Source of the DNA: Macrostomum hystrix
Taxonomy: Eukaryota > Platyhelminthes > Macrostomidae
Reading direction: 5' to 3'
Assembly: GCA_950097015.1 (NCBI GenBank)
Contig: CATNEN010000001.1
Coordinates: 3,440,001 to 3,504,000, forward strand
DNA: 64,000 nucleotides
The translations under genes were made by a program, and so were the position numbers. Under the pieces are notes generated by a model. It saw only the letters and a list, made by a program, of their open reading frames with translations. It did not search any database and was not told the DNA's origin. Shown here in pieces: positions 11,001-22,628 of this stretch. The number at the start of each line of letters is the position of its first letter. Position 1 is the first letter of the stretch.

Positions 11001-14000
11001 TCATCCCACTCTCATCCCACTCTCTCATCCCACTCTCTCATCCCACTCTCTCATCCCACTGTCACCCCACTCTCATCCCTCTCTCATCCCACTTTCATCC
11101 CACTTTCATCTCACTCTCATCCCACTCTCACCCCACTCTCTCATCCCACTCTCTCATCCCACTCTCTCATCCCACTGTCATCCCACTCTCACCCCACTCT
11201 CTTTTCCCACTCTTATCCCACTGTCACCCCACTCTCATCCCTCTCTCATCCCACTTTCATCCCACTTTCATCTCACTCTCATCCAACTCTCAACCACTCT
11301 CATCCCTCTCTCATCCCACTTTCATCCCACTCTCATCATCCCACTCTCCCATCCCAATCTCATCATCCCACTCTCCCATCCCACTCCATCATCCCACTCT
11401 CCCATCCCACTCTCATCAATCCTTCGTGCCATGAGTCATCCGGGAAGCAATGTGATTGTTGGGCTGGGCTGTGGGATTGAGCATAGACTCATACTCAGCT
11501 CTGTTGTGAGATTAGGGCATTAAGCACTGCCAATACAAATGCAAAGGATCAGGGGCAAGAATCAGAATTCATTTCTAAATTATCCAACTCAAGTTCTCTT
11601 TTCCCAACACAGCTCATCCAGACAATCTAATACCACTCTCCCATCCACTCTCATCCCACTCTCATCCCAGTCTCATCCCACTCTCATCCCACTCTCATCC
11701 CACTCTCATCCCACTCTCATCCCACTCTCATGACACTCTCATCCCACTCTCATGACACTCTCATCCCACTCTCATCCCACTCTCATCCCACTCTCATCCC
11801 ACTCTCATCCCACTCTCATCCCACTCTCATCCCACTCTCATCCCACTCTCATGACACTCTCATCCCACTCTCATCCCACTCTCATCCCACTCTCATCCCA
11901 CTCTCATCCCACTCTCATGACACTCTCATCCCACTCTCATCCCACTCTCTCATCCAACTCTCTCATACAAATCTCATCCCACTCTCATCCCATTCTCATC
12001 CCACTCTCATCCCTCTCTCATCCCACTCTCTCATCCCACTCTCATCCCACTCTCATCCCACTCTCATCCCACTCTCATCCCACACTCTCATCCCACTCTC
12101 ATCCCACTCTCATCCCACTCTCATCCCACTCTCATGACACTCTCATCCCACTCTCATCCCACTCTCATCCCACTCTCATCCCTCTCTCATCCCACTCTCA
12201 TCCCACTCTCATGACACTCTCATCCCTCTCTCATCCCACTCTCATCCCACTCTCATCCCACTCTCTCATCCAACTCTCTCATACAAATCTCATCCCACTC
12301 TCATCCCACTCTCATCCCACTCTCATCCCACACTCTCATCCCACTCTCATCCCACTCTCATCCCACTCTCATGACACTCTTATCCCACTCTCATCCCACT
12401 CTCATCCCACTCTCATCCCTCTCTCATCCCACCCTCATCCCTCTCTCATCCCACTCTCATCCCACTCTTATCCCACTCTATCATCCAACTCTCTCATACA
12501 AATCTCATCCCACTCTCATCCCATTCTCATCCCACTCTCATCCCTCTCTCATCCCACTCTCTCATCCCACTCTCTCATCCCACTCTCATCCCACTCTCAT
12601 CCCACTCTCATCCCACTCTCATCCCACTCTCATCCCACTGTCATCCCACTCTCACCCCACTCTCTTTTCCCACTCTTATCCCACTGTCACCCCACTCTCA
12701 TCCCTCTCTCATCCCACTTTCATCCCACTTTCATCTCAATCTCATCCAACTCTCAACCACTCTCATCCCTCTCTCATCCCACTTTCATCCCACTCTCATC
12801 ATCCCACTCTCCCATCCCAATCTCATCATCCCACTCTCCCATCCCACTCCATCATCCCACTCTCCCATCCCACTCTCATCAATCCTTCGTGCCATGAGTC
12901 ATCCGGGAAGCAATGTGATTGTTGGGCTGGGCTGTGGGATTGAGCATAGACTCATACTCAGCTCTGTTGTGAGATTAGGGCATTAAGCACTGCCAATACA
13001 AATGCAAAGGATCAGGGGCAATAATCAGAATTCATTTCTAAATTATCCAACTCAAGTTCTCTTTTCACAACACAGCTCATCCAGACAATCTAATACCACT
13101 CTCCCATCCACTCTCATCCCACTCTCATCCCAGTCTCATCCCACTCTCATCCCACTCTCATCCCACTCTCATCCCACTCTCATCCCACTCTCATGACACT
13201 CTCATCCCACTCTCATGACACTCTCATCCCACTCTCATCCCACTCTCATCCCACTCTCATCCCACTCTCATCCCACTCTCATGACACTCTCATCCCACTC
13301 TCATCCCACTCTCTCATCCAACTCTCTCATACAAATCTCATCCCACTCTCATCCCATTCTCATCCCACTCTCATCCCTCTCTCATCCCACTCTCTCATCC
13401 CACTCTCATCCCACTCTCATCCCACTCTCATCCCACTCTCATCCCACACTCTCATCCCACTCTCATCCCACTCTCATCCCACTCTCATCCCACTCTCATG
13501 ACACTCTCATCCCACTCTCATCCCACTCTCATCCCACTCTCATCCCTCTCTCATCCCACTCTCATCCCTCTCTCATCCCACTCTCATCCCACTCTCATCC
13601 CACTCTCTCATCCAACTCTCTCATACAAATCTCATCCCACTCTCATCCCACTCTCATCCCACTCTCATCCCACACTCTCATCCCACTCTCATCCCACTCT
13701 CATCCCACTCTCATGACACTCTTATCCCACTCTCATCCCACTCTCATCCCACTCTCATCCCTCTCTCATCCCACCCTCATCCCTCTCTCATCCCACTCTC
13801 ATCCCACTGTCATCCCACTCTCTCATCCAACTCTCTCATACAAATCTCATCCCACTCTCATCCCATTCTCATCCCACTCTCATCCCTCTCTCATCCCACT
13901 CTCTCATCCCACTCTCTCATCCCACTCTCATCCCACTCTCATCCCACTCTCATCCCACTCTCATCCCACTCTCATCCCTCTCTCATCCCACTCTCTCATC

Positions 14001-14357
14001 CCACTCTCATCCCACTCTCATCCCTCTCTCATCCCACTCTCATCCCACTCTCATCCCACTCTCATCCCACTCTCATCCCACTCTCTTTTCCCACTCTTAT
14101 CCCACTGTCATCCCACTGTCATCCCACTCTCTCATCCCACTTTCATCTCACTGTCATCCCTCCCTCATCCCACTTTTATCCGACTCTCATCATCCCACTC
14201 TCCCATCCCACTCCATCATCCCACTCTCCCATCCCACTCCATCATCCCACTCTCCCATCCCACTCTCATCCCACTCCATAATCCCACTCTCCCATCCCAC
14301 TCCATCATCCCACTCTCCCATCCCACTCCATCATCCCACTCTCCCATCCCACTCCAT
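8088..14357. repeat. 11-bp TCATCCCACTC satellite with higher-order structure
   Basis: About 6.3 kb of TCATCCCACTC units mixed with variants (TCATCCCTCTC, TCATGACACTC, TCATCCCACTG, CTCTTTTCCCACTCTTA). The plus strand is almost G-free. 11 bp is not a multiple of three and the unit lacks stops, so all three forward frames are open over long distances as serine/proline/histidine-rich repeats; I do not treat these as genes. A complex, non-satellite island interrupts the array at a regular distance (listed separately), giving higher-order units of 1652, 1463 and 1478 bp. Confidence 0.97.
9765..9985. repeat. Higher-order island of the satellite (reference copy)
   Basis: A 220-bp non-satellite island starting CAATCCTTCGTGCCATGAG and ending before the next TCATCCCACTC run. 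Further copies start at 11417 and 12880. A right-half copy lies at about 8866-8985, and a left-half copy at 14358-14452 ends the satellite. Copies differ by only a few bases, for example GGGCAAGAATC versus GGGCAATAATC. No protein or RNA gene is evident in the island. Confidence 0.92.
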
Positions 14358-14482
14358 CAATCCTTCGTGCCATGAGTCATCCGGGAAGCAATGTGATTGT
14401 TGGGCTGGGCTTTGGGATTGAGCATAGACTCATACTCAGCTCTGTTGTGAGATGGTAGGAAGGTTGAGTGGCCATTTCAAAC

Positions 14483-16082
14483 GAATCCTAGTCATTTCGT
14501 CAACTGCCATTTCGTCAACTGGACACATCGTCAACCCGTTCCCCGTATTGGTCGTTTCGTCAACCAACCAATAGGATACTTTCAAAGCTTGGTTATTTCG
14601 TCAACTGTTCAATGGGACGATGTCAACTTTTGGTCACTTCGTCAACTGCCAATAATACACGCCCCACATGAAACTTTTTTCCCTTCCGTTGCATGTTTAT
14701 TCAATGCAGCCCTCCTCCTTTCTCATTCTGGGCTTGGGACCAGACAATGGCGGAGTTACTGCCACAAAGATGCAGTTTGTATGGTAAAAAAGGAAAAATG
14801 CATTGCACAAAATCACAAAGATCACAAAGGCCACCACAAAGGTCACAATCAAATATAAAGCTGAAGACATGCGCAGAATGTACAGTACACTTATCCACTT
14901 ACGTACGTACTAGTCCTGCTGCTGCTGCTGCTGCTGCTGCACCTGTTGCCGCTGTCTGTACGCAAACTGGGGAACGTGGCCGAGGCGCGAGCACCGGAGC
15001 AGGAATGCACGGATTGACAACTCACCAGTGCGGTACTGCGCCCAGTACCGCTCCACGCTCGTCTGCAGACGCTCGTACCGTGCTCTGTGCTGGCGCTCCT
15101 GAGCACCCTGGTGCACCAGCGCGGCATGCACTGGCACAAGCTTGGCCTCCATGTGCAGCAGGCGCAGAAGTGGGTAGAGCGTCAACTGCACTCTCTCGGC
15201 CCGCTGCTTGAGTCTCCGGTGCCAGCCCTCGACCTCGTTGTTGGTACGTATTGACTGGCCGTACACACTGACTTCGTGGACTCCGTGGACCGGGTTCGAC
15301 AGCCAGGTTGCGCTCACGTACTCGGCCAGGTCCAGCAGCAGTGGCGCGTGCACACCAGCAACGATCTGCGCCAGACCCTCGCCCATGTGCTCGGCCGGCA
15401 GGTAGGGGAGCGCCATGAGCATGCGAGCGAAGTCGCGGGTGCCAGGATCTGTTAGATAGGCCTGCTGCAGGCCCAGGTGCTGCAAGCGACGAAATATCGC
15501 CTGCGCGAAGTGAAACCGGCAGCCCTGGAACCTTGCAGCCGGAAACACGGACCGTAAAGCCTGCCATGCCGCAGCTTCAAAGTCCATGACACAGACCTCC
15601 GGCGTCAAGTTGCCCAGTCCCTGTTTCAGTGCAGAGAAGACGGCAGTGTAGTCATTTACCGACTTAACTGACATTAGTGCGAAGGCCAGAGGAACCTGCT
15701 TGATTGTCGTTCCCTGTCGGATGTAGCAGTGCACCGAGTACAGCTGCTTGAATGGGGCATGAACGACATCGAAGTATTTCGGATTGGTTTGGCTGGTGGG
15801 GTTGTTGAGACATGATCGTTGAGGATTAAGACAAGGTGCTAATTCGCATTGAGAGATTGAGAGAACATGTGTCAACGCGAGGGGCGCTGGTTTAAGTAAA
15901 AGAGACAGGGTGCACGTTGTCAGCTTAAGAGAACAGGTGTCAGCGCGAGGGGCCCTGGTTCAAGTTACAGAGACAGGGCACGTTGTCAGTTTAGGGGGGG
16001 GGTGGCGAAGATGGATTGAGAATCCATCCATCATCCATCAACCAAGTTGACGAACTGGCAGTTGACGAAATGACCAGCACCC
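14483..16082 (-). mobile_element. MULE (Mutator-like) element, 1600 bp
   Basis: The terminal inverted repeats share GTCATTTCGTCAACTGCCA near both ends (left from 14483, right ending 16082). They are flanked by the direct repeat TTTCAAAC (14475-14482 and 16083-16090; a ninth base differs, A versus C). An 8-9 bp duplication is typical of Mutator-like elements. The motif TTCGTCAAC recurs about six times within 160 bp of the left end, like clustered transposase binding sites. The only gene inside is a 5'-truncated transposase. Two imperfect 60-bp direct repeats (GTGTCARCGCGAGGGGC) lie at about 15868-15990. The element sits next to the end of the 11-bp satellite. Confidence 0.92.
14910..15875 (-). 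pseudogene. MULE transposase, N-terminally truncated
   Basis: The 321-residue ORF contains the core of a Mutator-like DDE transposase. DVVHAPFKQLYSVHCY holds the first catalytic Asp, VCVMDFEAAAWQAL the second Asp, then GCRFHFAQAIFRRLQHLGL (the C2H signature) and IRTNNEVEGWHRRL near the catalytic Glu. MULE transposases usually exceed 500 residues. Here only about 200 bp lie between the ORF start and the element's 5' end, so the N-terminal FLYWCH/DNA-binding part is missing. The first residues before KYFDVV are probably not original coding sequence. The C-terminus ends in a polyglutamine run from a CAG repeat (14917-14940). The rest of the catalytic core is uninterrupted, so inactivation is by deletion, not by frameshift. 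Confidence 0.85.
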
Positions 16083-16275
16083 TTTCAAACTATAGCCCGC
16101 AGTGAGTCATCGGACAGGGAATGCTGACCCTCCCAAATCTAAGGGGCAGTTATTCTTTACAATGCGTTGGCAGGCTTGCTGGCTTTCTGAGCCGTGGAGC
16201 TCTAAATCAGTAAAACTGGAGGGTGTAGGCTGACTGGCTTTCCCGAAAATACACTGGGCAGATAGGAAATTCGGA

Positions 16276-16985
16276 TGAATTGAGATTAGAGTAGAGACAG
16301 ATAAGAGCAGAGTTGAGAGCAGAGTGAGATAAGAGTGGATTTGAGAGTAGAGTGAAGTAGGAGTAGAGTGAGTTGGGGGTAGAGTGAGATGAGAGTAGGG
16401 TGAGATGAGAGTAGGGTGAGATGAGAGTAGACTGGGATGAGATGGGAGTAGAATGAAATAAGAGTTGCGTGAGATGGGAGTAGAGATGAGAGTTGGGTGA
16501 GATGAGAGTAGAGTGAAATGGCGGTAGAGTGAGATGTGAGTAGAGTGAGATGGGGGTAGAGTGAGATGGGAGTAGCGATGAGAGTAGAGTAAGATGGGAG
16601 TATAGTGAGAAGAGAGTAGAGATAAGAGTAGAGTGAGATGAGAGTAGAGTGAGATGAGAGTAGAGTGAGATGGGGGGCAGAGTGAGATTGGAGTAGAGTG
16701 AGAAGAGAATAGAGATGAGAGTAGAGTGAGATGAGAGTATTGTGAGATGTGATTAGAGTAAAATGAGAGTAGAGTGAGATGAGAGTAGAGTGAGATGAGA
16801 GTATAGTGAGATGCGATTAGAGTAAAATGAGAGTAGAGTGAGATGGGGGTAGAGTGAGATGGGAGTAGAGTGAGAAGAGAGTAGAGATTAGAGTAGGGTG
16901 AGGTGAGAGTAGAGTGAGATGGGGGTAGAGTGAGATAGGGGTAGAGTGAGATGGGAGTAGAGATGAGAATAGGGTGAGATCTACT
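16276..16985. repeat. Purine-rich 16-bp minisatellite
   Basis: Irregular tandem array of AGAGTGAGATGAGAGT-like units with one-base and indel variants (GGGGGTAGAGTGAGAT, GCGATTAGAGTAAAAT). The plus strand is almost free of C. Confidence 0.93.
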
Positions 16986-17915
16986 CCAAATCTACAGGCT
17001 TTGGCGTCTTGCGCATGTTGAGCCGAAAGGAATTTATTTTAAAGCCGAAGAAATTTTTTCACTTTAGGTCTGTGAGGCTTTTAAATTAGGATAAGTTGTT
17101 AGGATATGTTTAGTAACTTTAAGTTGAGTCCGGCCCACTAACATCTCAGATAGCTGTTAAAGCTTAGACATGAAAAGCAACTTATTTTATTGAGCAGGAT
17201 TTTATAGGATTGTATTGGTTGTAAGTTTCCATGAAAAGTTCTTGTCGACAGTGAAATTCTTGCCTTAGGCTCTCTGAATGTGGCATTGAAAATGAATTGC
17301 CCAGCTGTGGTGGGACAGCCACTCAGCCAGTCTACGAGTGTACACTGCCACTGGGGTACGGGGGGTTTTGGCGAAGAGTTTTTCTCTCCCAGGGTGAACT
17401 GCCCTGCGCACATTGGGCCAGCCAGTCAGTCCTCTGCAGTAATAAGCCCTCTCCTCTCTTCTCTCCCCCAAGCTATCGATTTTCCTCGGGTGGGGGCAGG
17501 CAGGCAAGTCCATATTAGTCCCTCTAATATGGCCAGCCCTCCAGCCCCGGCATCTGCTTGCCTCTGTTGCAGTTGCAGTTAGTGCGCTCTTCATTGCCAG
17601 GTAAAGAATTTTCTGATTCTTGCTACGTTGCTAGTGTTTTTAACCGTGCATTCTACTCAACTATCAAGCTGAGAATGCTTGCTCATTTCTAAGCCACTTT
17701 GTCTTCGAGCAGAGTGGGCTAAATTTGTGCGAAGTGAGTTCTGAGCAGAATTACTTGACATCAGTTTTAGCTATTCGATGCTATGATAAAGGCAGTTTTG
17801 AATCGGCTGTTGATCTCTTGCTAAACATTTGCTAAGGACTATTAGGAACTAGCAGTTAAGTACAAATATATTTTGTAGGTCGCCAATATAAGCTGCACTG
17901 TTTTACATCCAGTGT
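16986..17915. other. Unassigned sequence between repeats
   Basis: Short GC-richer segment at 17280-17590 with overlapping ORFs on both strands, but no family signature or splice structure. The remainder is AT-rich. No gene supported. Confidence 0.5.
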
Positions 17916-18320
17916 CAGTCTATGGCCGCGGGCTAGCCGGCCTCAGCTCATGCGTTTATCGTGCGCCTAGTCAGGGTGCCCTCATGGTGAGGTGAGCTGG
18001 GCTAGCCGATCGCAGCTCCAGTCTATGGCCGCGGGCTAGCCGGCCCCAGCTCATGCGTTTATTATGCGCCTAGCCAGGGTGCCCTCATGGTGAGGTGAGC
18101 TGGGCTAGCCGATCGCAGCTCATGGGCCCAGCCCATGGGCCCAGGGTGCGCTCCTGGTGTGGGCCTCGGCAGTCTATGGCCGCGGGCTAGCCGGCCCCAG
18201 CTCATGCGTTTATTATGCGCCTAGCCAGGGTGCCCTCATGGTGAGGTGAGCTGGGCTAGCCGATCGCAGCTCATGAGCCCAGCCCATGGGCCCAGGGTGC
18301 GCTCCTGGTGTGGGCCTCGG
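17916..18320. repeat. Tandem repeat with 103- and 151-bp units
   Basis: Three units begin CAGTCTATGGCCGCGGGCTA at 17916, 18019 and 18170. The first is 103 bp. The second and third carry an additional block (GGGCCCAGCCCATGGGCCCA and following) and are 151 bp long. The units are GC-rich and contain short palindromes. Confidence 0.93.
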
Positions 18321-18373
18321 ATATGGGATAGGAAGGTGACGGGGGGGAGGAGGAGGGGGAGAGGTTGCCCATG

Positions 18374-18640
18374 AGGGCGGATAGCTCAGTCAGTAAGGTG
18401 TCGGACTCTGGATCAGATGGTCCTGGGTTCGACTCCCGACCTAGTCTAGAACTATTCGTGCAGCCCTTGGCAAGCTGCTTTGCCCTGATGTGCACACAGT
18501 CTACTCAGCTGCAGATGAGTACCGACATTTCGTCGGGTAATAATAATTCTGGCTGGCGTGGAATAAAGCAGTTCTGTGCGGCAATTCTGTGGGGTTCGGA
18601 TGCTGCCGATATGTTTGGAAAAATAAATTCTTTAAGAGTT
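18374..18640 (+). mobile_element. tRNA-derived SINE
   Basis: The head resembles a tRNA, with A box TAGCTCAGTCAGTAAGG (18382-18398) and B box GGGTTCGACTCCC (18425-18437) at the usual spacing, and a CTG at the anticodon position. It is followed by a body with CCCTTGGCAAGCTGCTTTGC and CAGTCTACTCAGCTGCAGAT, which resembles central domains of animal SINEs. The tail has GGTAATAATAATTCTGGC and GGAATAAA. Length is about 265 bp. No target duplication was identified. RNA polymerase III would transcribe it; it is not a functional tRNA gene, because no 3' acceptor strand follows the B box. Confidence 0.8.
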
Positions 18641-18650
18641 TTCTTAATTT

Positions 18651-19611
18651 AAGAGTTTTTCAAAACATATAGGCTATCCTACTGTATGTGATTCCTTTGG
18701 TGCTTCGAATGTACTGTATAGTGCTGATATTGATGTAAATCAGCGTAAAACCGCTTTTTTTCTTACTCAGCCGGATTAAGAAATGAGTAGGCTTATATGA
18801 TGTTCTTGTTGTTCTGCAAAACATATAATCATTAATTTAAATAAAAAATGAGTCGAACCAACGACCCGCAGTTATCAGGCTGACGTGCTACCAGTTTCAC
18901 CACTTGACATTGCCCATATACAACGAAGAATTACTATTTATTAGTATATTCTTTCGTTCGAATACTTTTTCAGAGTTTTTCAAAACATATAGGCTATTCT
19001 ATTGTATGTGATTCCTTTGGTGCTTCGAGTGTACTGTATAGTGCTGATATTGATGTAAATCAGCGTAAAACCGCTTTTTTTCTTACTCAGCCGGATTAAG
19101 AAATGAGTAGGCTTATATGATGTTCTTGTTGTTCTGCAAAACATATAATCATTAATTTAAATAAAAAATGAGTCGAACCAACGACCCGCAGTTGTCAGGC
19201 TGACGTGCTACCAGTTAAACCACTTGACATTGCCAGTTTACAACGAAGAATTACTATTTATAAGTATATTCTTTCGTTCGAATACTTTTTCAGAGTTTTT
19301 CAAAACATATAGGCTATCCTACTGTATGTGATTCCTTTGGTGCTTCGAGTGTACTGTATAGTGCTGATATTTATGTAAATCAGCGTAAAACCGCTTTTTT
19401 TCTTACTCAGCCAGATTAAGAAATGAGTAGGCTTATATGATGTTCTTGTTGTTCTGCAAAACATATAATCATTAATTTAAATAAAAAATGAGTCGAACCA
19501 ACGACCCGCAGTTATCAGGCTGACGTGCTACCAGTTTCACCACATGACATTGGCCAAATACAACGAAGAATTACTATTTATTAGTATATATTCTTTCGTT
19601 CGAATACTTTT
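18651..19611. repeat. 320-bp repeat in three tandem copies, with tRNA-like segment
   Basis: Copies start near 18651, 18971 and 19291, with an exact 320-bp period and only a few differences. Each contains, on the minus strand, a tRNA-like stretch (GTGGTTTAACTGGTAGCAC as A-box part, GGTTCGACTC as B-box part; about 18850-18910 in copy 1). Copies 1 and 3 have GTGGTGAAACTGG, copy 2 has GTGGTTTAACTGG. This may be a tandemly amplified SINE or satellite of SINE origin. Confidence 0.93.
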
Positions 19612-21588
19612 TTGGCTGCAGGCTGCAGCTTGTGCTTTCTTATTTTAAGCAATGGCCATCGTAGCGATCAAATTCGCAACGCAATATTAGCAACGCAAGC
19701 AAATATATCGCGAGCTAGCGAATCGCTCCATTATCTAACGACGGGTCCAGCAGGTCCCCAAATTTTATCTGCAAAGCTTCAAAAACCAAAAGGGTGAACG
19801 TCAATATTACAAATTTATTACAAACTCAGCAAAAGTCAAAATTATTAGCACCCGTAACGAAAGTCATCGATTTATCGTTGCACCAAACATTCTACTTATT
19901 TTTGTCATTGCATGTAATCCATAAAGTTTTAAATAAAGACCAGCAAGGCAAAAATCATTATTTTTAAAGCATAAAAGTAACTTAAAAGAAAGGTTGAAGC
20001 GAAAATAGTTCGCTAAAAGATTTTTTTAAACACATACTGCATAAAAACGGCAAAACAGCGTTTAAATTTTGTAGGGTACGAAGTGCAATGCCTCACACCA
20101 GTATCTAAATGTTTTACTTTGTTTAGAGTTACATAAAGTTTCCGGAACATTTAACCTTTTCGACAGAAATCAACATGATAAATAATCGACCAATTTATAA
20201 ATCTAATTGATGCAAAGTCATTGCATTCTGTTGCAAAAGCAGTATAATCGCACGAGTTCAACCTACTGAAACATCGATTTAGTTAATTCATCTACAAATA
20301 TTATATATTTTTAATAAAAGTGTCTGAGCTTTCGTGTTCTGCTACAAAGTAGGGAAACCGTAAGACTTTCTGGTATATTAGGTCTTAATTTAATAATTCT
20401 CGAAAAACCAAGGTATTCCAAATAATTAGCTACGAAACACATTATTTTCCTTTCTTGAAGATCGGCTCGATATTACCCGCAACTTACGTATGTAAACCGT
20501 AACGTACTCGTAGCGTTTGAGTTTAAAAAAATAAAATCGTAATAAAGGTATAGGCTACTTAATACTGCTTTGAAAAAACAAATAATTATGTTCTTAGACA
20601 TATACATAAAGAAGGCTCTGCAGATTTTTTTGGCGCGGTTTAAATAATTTCAGATGCATGTTCGTCGGAGTTGTCCGCCATGTTGTTTTTAGCTTTTTCA
20701 AATTTTAATTTTGAACTGAATTTTAATTAATTTAGTAATTTAATTTTCTCTTTGAATTCAACTGAAAGTGAAAGACAGGTAAATCGGGACAAAAAAGTAC
20801 AAGATTGTACCAATTGCAATCATTCCACATTACTGTTACTTTTTCTAGATTATTGCCACTTTGGTAGCTAATTTCGTTCTTCGTAAATCGTAATTAAGGT
20901 TAAAAAGGAAAATATTTGTATTGTTTACTTCACTCTTCACTTAGTTTTGGACAAATCAGAGTCATTTGCACAAGGTAATTAAAAACTCGATAAATGTCTA
21001 AACAATGTCAGTTGGAAAATAACATATGTCGCTATATGGCAAAATTACATGGTTAATATGATGTAATATAATACTCTAGATAGCTAGTATTGAATAGGAA
21101 ATATTATCTGACTATCTTTGGCAGGTTAGAAACTAGTTAACTCGGCAGTAAACCAGTACTATAGCTAGTGCCTATAAGCATTTACTCATATTTAGTTAAC
21201 ATTGAAGATGGGTTAATCCAAAATTTTGTTAGAGGTTGTGCCAGTGTGTATTAAATTAGAAACAGTTGTCCGACTATAATATTCACTTTTATTTATTAAG
21301 TTCTGCTGCTAGTTTCTTTGCATTTCTTGCTTAACAGTGTACCAAGCTCTGCAACTTTTTATGAAGCAACAGTCACTAATTTCATTTGGTCTTTAGACCT
21401 AGCCTCCTAGCCTACTTCCAGAGTCAAAAAGGTGGCTCTGTGTGCCAGAAAGAAATTATAAACAATGTAATAAGTGACATGCACCACCAATATAAGTAAC
21501 TTTAACATTGAGTCAAGTAGGCTTTGGTAAATAGTAAATAAAGTAAATAGTTAATAGGGCAAGATCTCAAAAAAACTAATGCATACTC
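19612..21588. other. AT-rich region upstream of the KDZ cluster
   Basis: No ORF or known repeat recognised. A 40-bp segment at about 21249-21286 (AACAGTTGTCCGACTATAAT and surroundings) recurs in direct orientation near 22546-22585, just before the KDZ gene. The left end of the presumed KDZ element may lie here, but I could not find a terminal inverted repeat. Confidence 0.5.
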
Positions 21589-22022
21589 GGCAATGTTTTA
21601 CTTCCGTTCGTTATATTATTTTTTCGTTTGAATTGACATGGCTTTGCCGTGACTTGACACTTGGATCTATGTCTATGGCAAAATCTGGCAAATATGGGGG
21701 AACAGGAAGCTTAGGCACAGAAATTCTGCAGCTGAAGATTTTGTGAAGGCCAAGCTGCGTCAAATGCATGGCACGAATGCTGCTCTATTCGAAAGCCACC
21801 TCAAAGAATTCTTATGGCGCTGTCTATACCCCAAGAATAGCTTCGGTGCCCTCCTCTACTGGATTAGGCACTTACCCGGTTTGAAAGAAGAAAGACTGAC
21901 CAAGACTTTTCAGAACTGTCTGATCAAACTACAGACTTATTGTTACCGTTAAACTTGTTTTTGTCGTTATCTGTCATTTGCAAATGAAAAAATAATATAA
22001 CGAACGGAAGTAGAACATTGCC
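21589..22022 (+). mobile_element. Merlin-type transposon remnant, 434 bp
   Basis: Terminal inverted repeats of about 42 bp start GGCAATGTTTTACTTCCGTT on the left and match the complement of the right end (CGAACGGAAGTAGAACATTGCC) with few mismatches. The 8-bp direct repeat GCATACTC flanks the element (21581-21588 and 22023-22030). Inside is the C-terminus of an IS1016/ISXO2-like transposase. Merlin elements are related to IS1016 and make 8-9 bp duplications, so all three features agree. It is internally deleted and non-autonomous. Confidence 0.92.
21696..21952 (+). pseudogene. Merlin transposase C-terminal fragment
   Basis: An open frame inside the 434-bp element encodes NRKLRHRNSAAEDFVKAKLR, then MHGTNAALFESHLKEFLWRC and FGALLYWIRHLPGL. 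The pattern R-x-x-HGT...SHL-x-EF-x-WR is characteristic of the C-terminal end of ISXO2/IS1016-like DDE transposases. The N-terminal zinc ribbon and the first catalytic Asp residues are absent. The frame continues to a stop at 21952, 70 bp before the element's right end. Confidence 0.75.
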
Positions 22023-22030
22023 GCATACTC

Positions 22031-22628
22031 TTTGCACATAAAGGCTTCTTTCCAGTGGACCTTGAACTTAAGATCAATATTTATATCGTAAATAGTGAAA
22101 TTGAAATCTTGAAATCAATCACTTGAGAAGGTATTCGACTGAGATTAGTGGCAATCCATTGGAGGATTAGAGAAGTCCATGCTGGTATCAGTATCAGACA
22201 GGCTGATCATCTAGGCAGAATAGCTGCAGCTGGACACTGCAGCATGACAGTCTGGCCCTGGCAAAGCTGAGCAAACTGCCACCCCAAGTCTGCCAATCTT
22301 TGTCACATTCCATGGAGTCCATGGGTGGCAGTAATGTGTTAATTTGTGAGAGTGAGAAAAAGGGATTTGTGTGCAAATTTTTAAGTAAATGTTCAATTCT
22401 TTATATTCAAGCAAGTGTATAGAAATGACGCCCAAGTGCAGGTCAGCAATCTCCACAGACTGTAGTTACATGGCCACAATACTTGTGGGAATATATGTTG
22501 AATATAAGTGCTATGATTTCATTATAGAATATATAAAACTTTATAGTATTAAATAGAAAACAGTTGTCTGTCTACAATATTAAATACTGTAAACCAATGA
22601 TTATAAATTACTTTCTCATTTCCAGACA
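22031..22628. promoter_or_regulatory. KDZ gene upstream region (possible 5' UTR splice acceptor)
   Basis: AT-rich, no TATA box that I trust. The sequence TTTCTCATTTCCAG immediately before the start region (22612-22625) is a good 3' splice site, so a non-coding first exon may lie further upstream. None of the repeated intergenic modules found behind this gene occurs here. Confidence 0.35.

Noticed and set aside
8057-14375. ORFs of up to 604 codons rich in Ser, Pro and His
   Set aside because: Consequence of the stop-free 11-bp satellite; frames are interchangeable and interrupted only by the higher-order islands.
14693-15567. ORFs in other frames across the MULE transposase
   Set aside because: Shadow frames of the conserved transposase core.
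17265-17594. Overlapping ORFs of about 100 codons on both strands
   Set aside because: No homology pattern, no splice context, and both strands open to a similar extent as expected for GC-rich DNA.
18374-18448. Functional tRNA gene
   Set aside because: A and B boxes fit, but the 3' acceptor strand is missing and a SINE body and tail follow.
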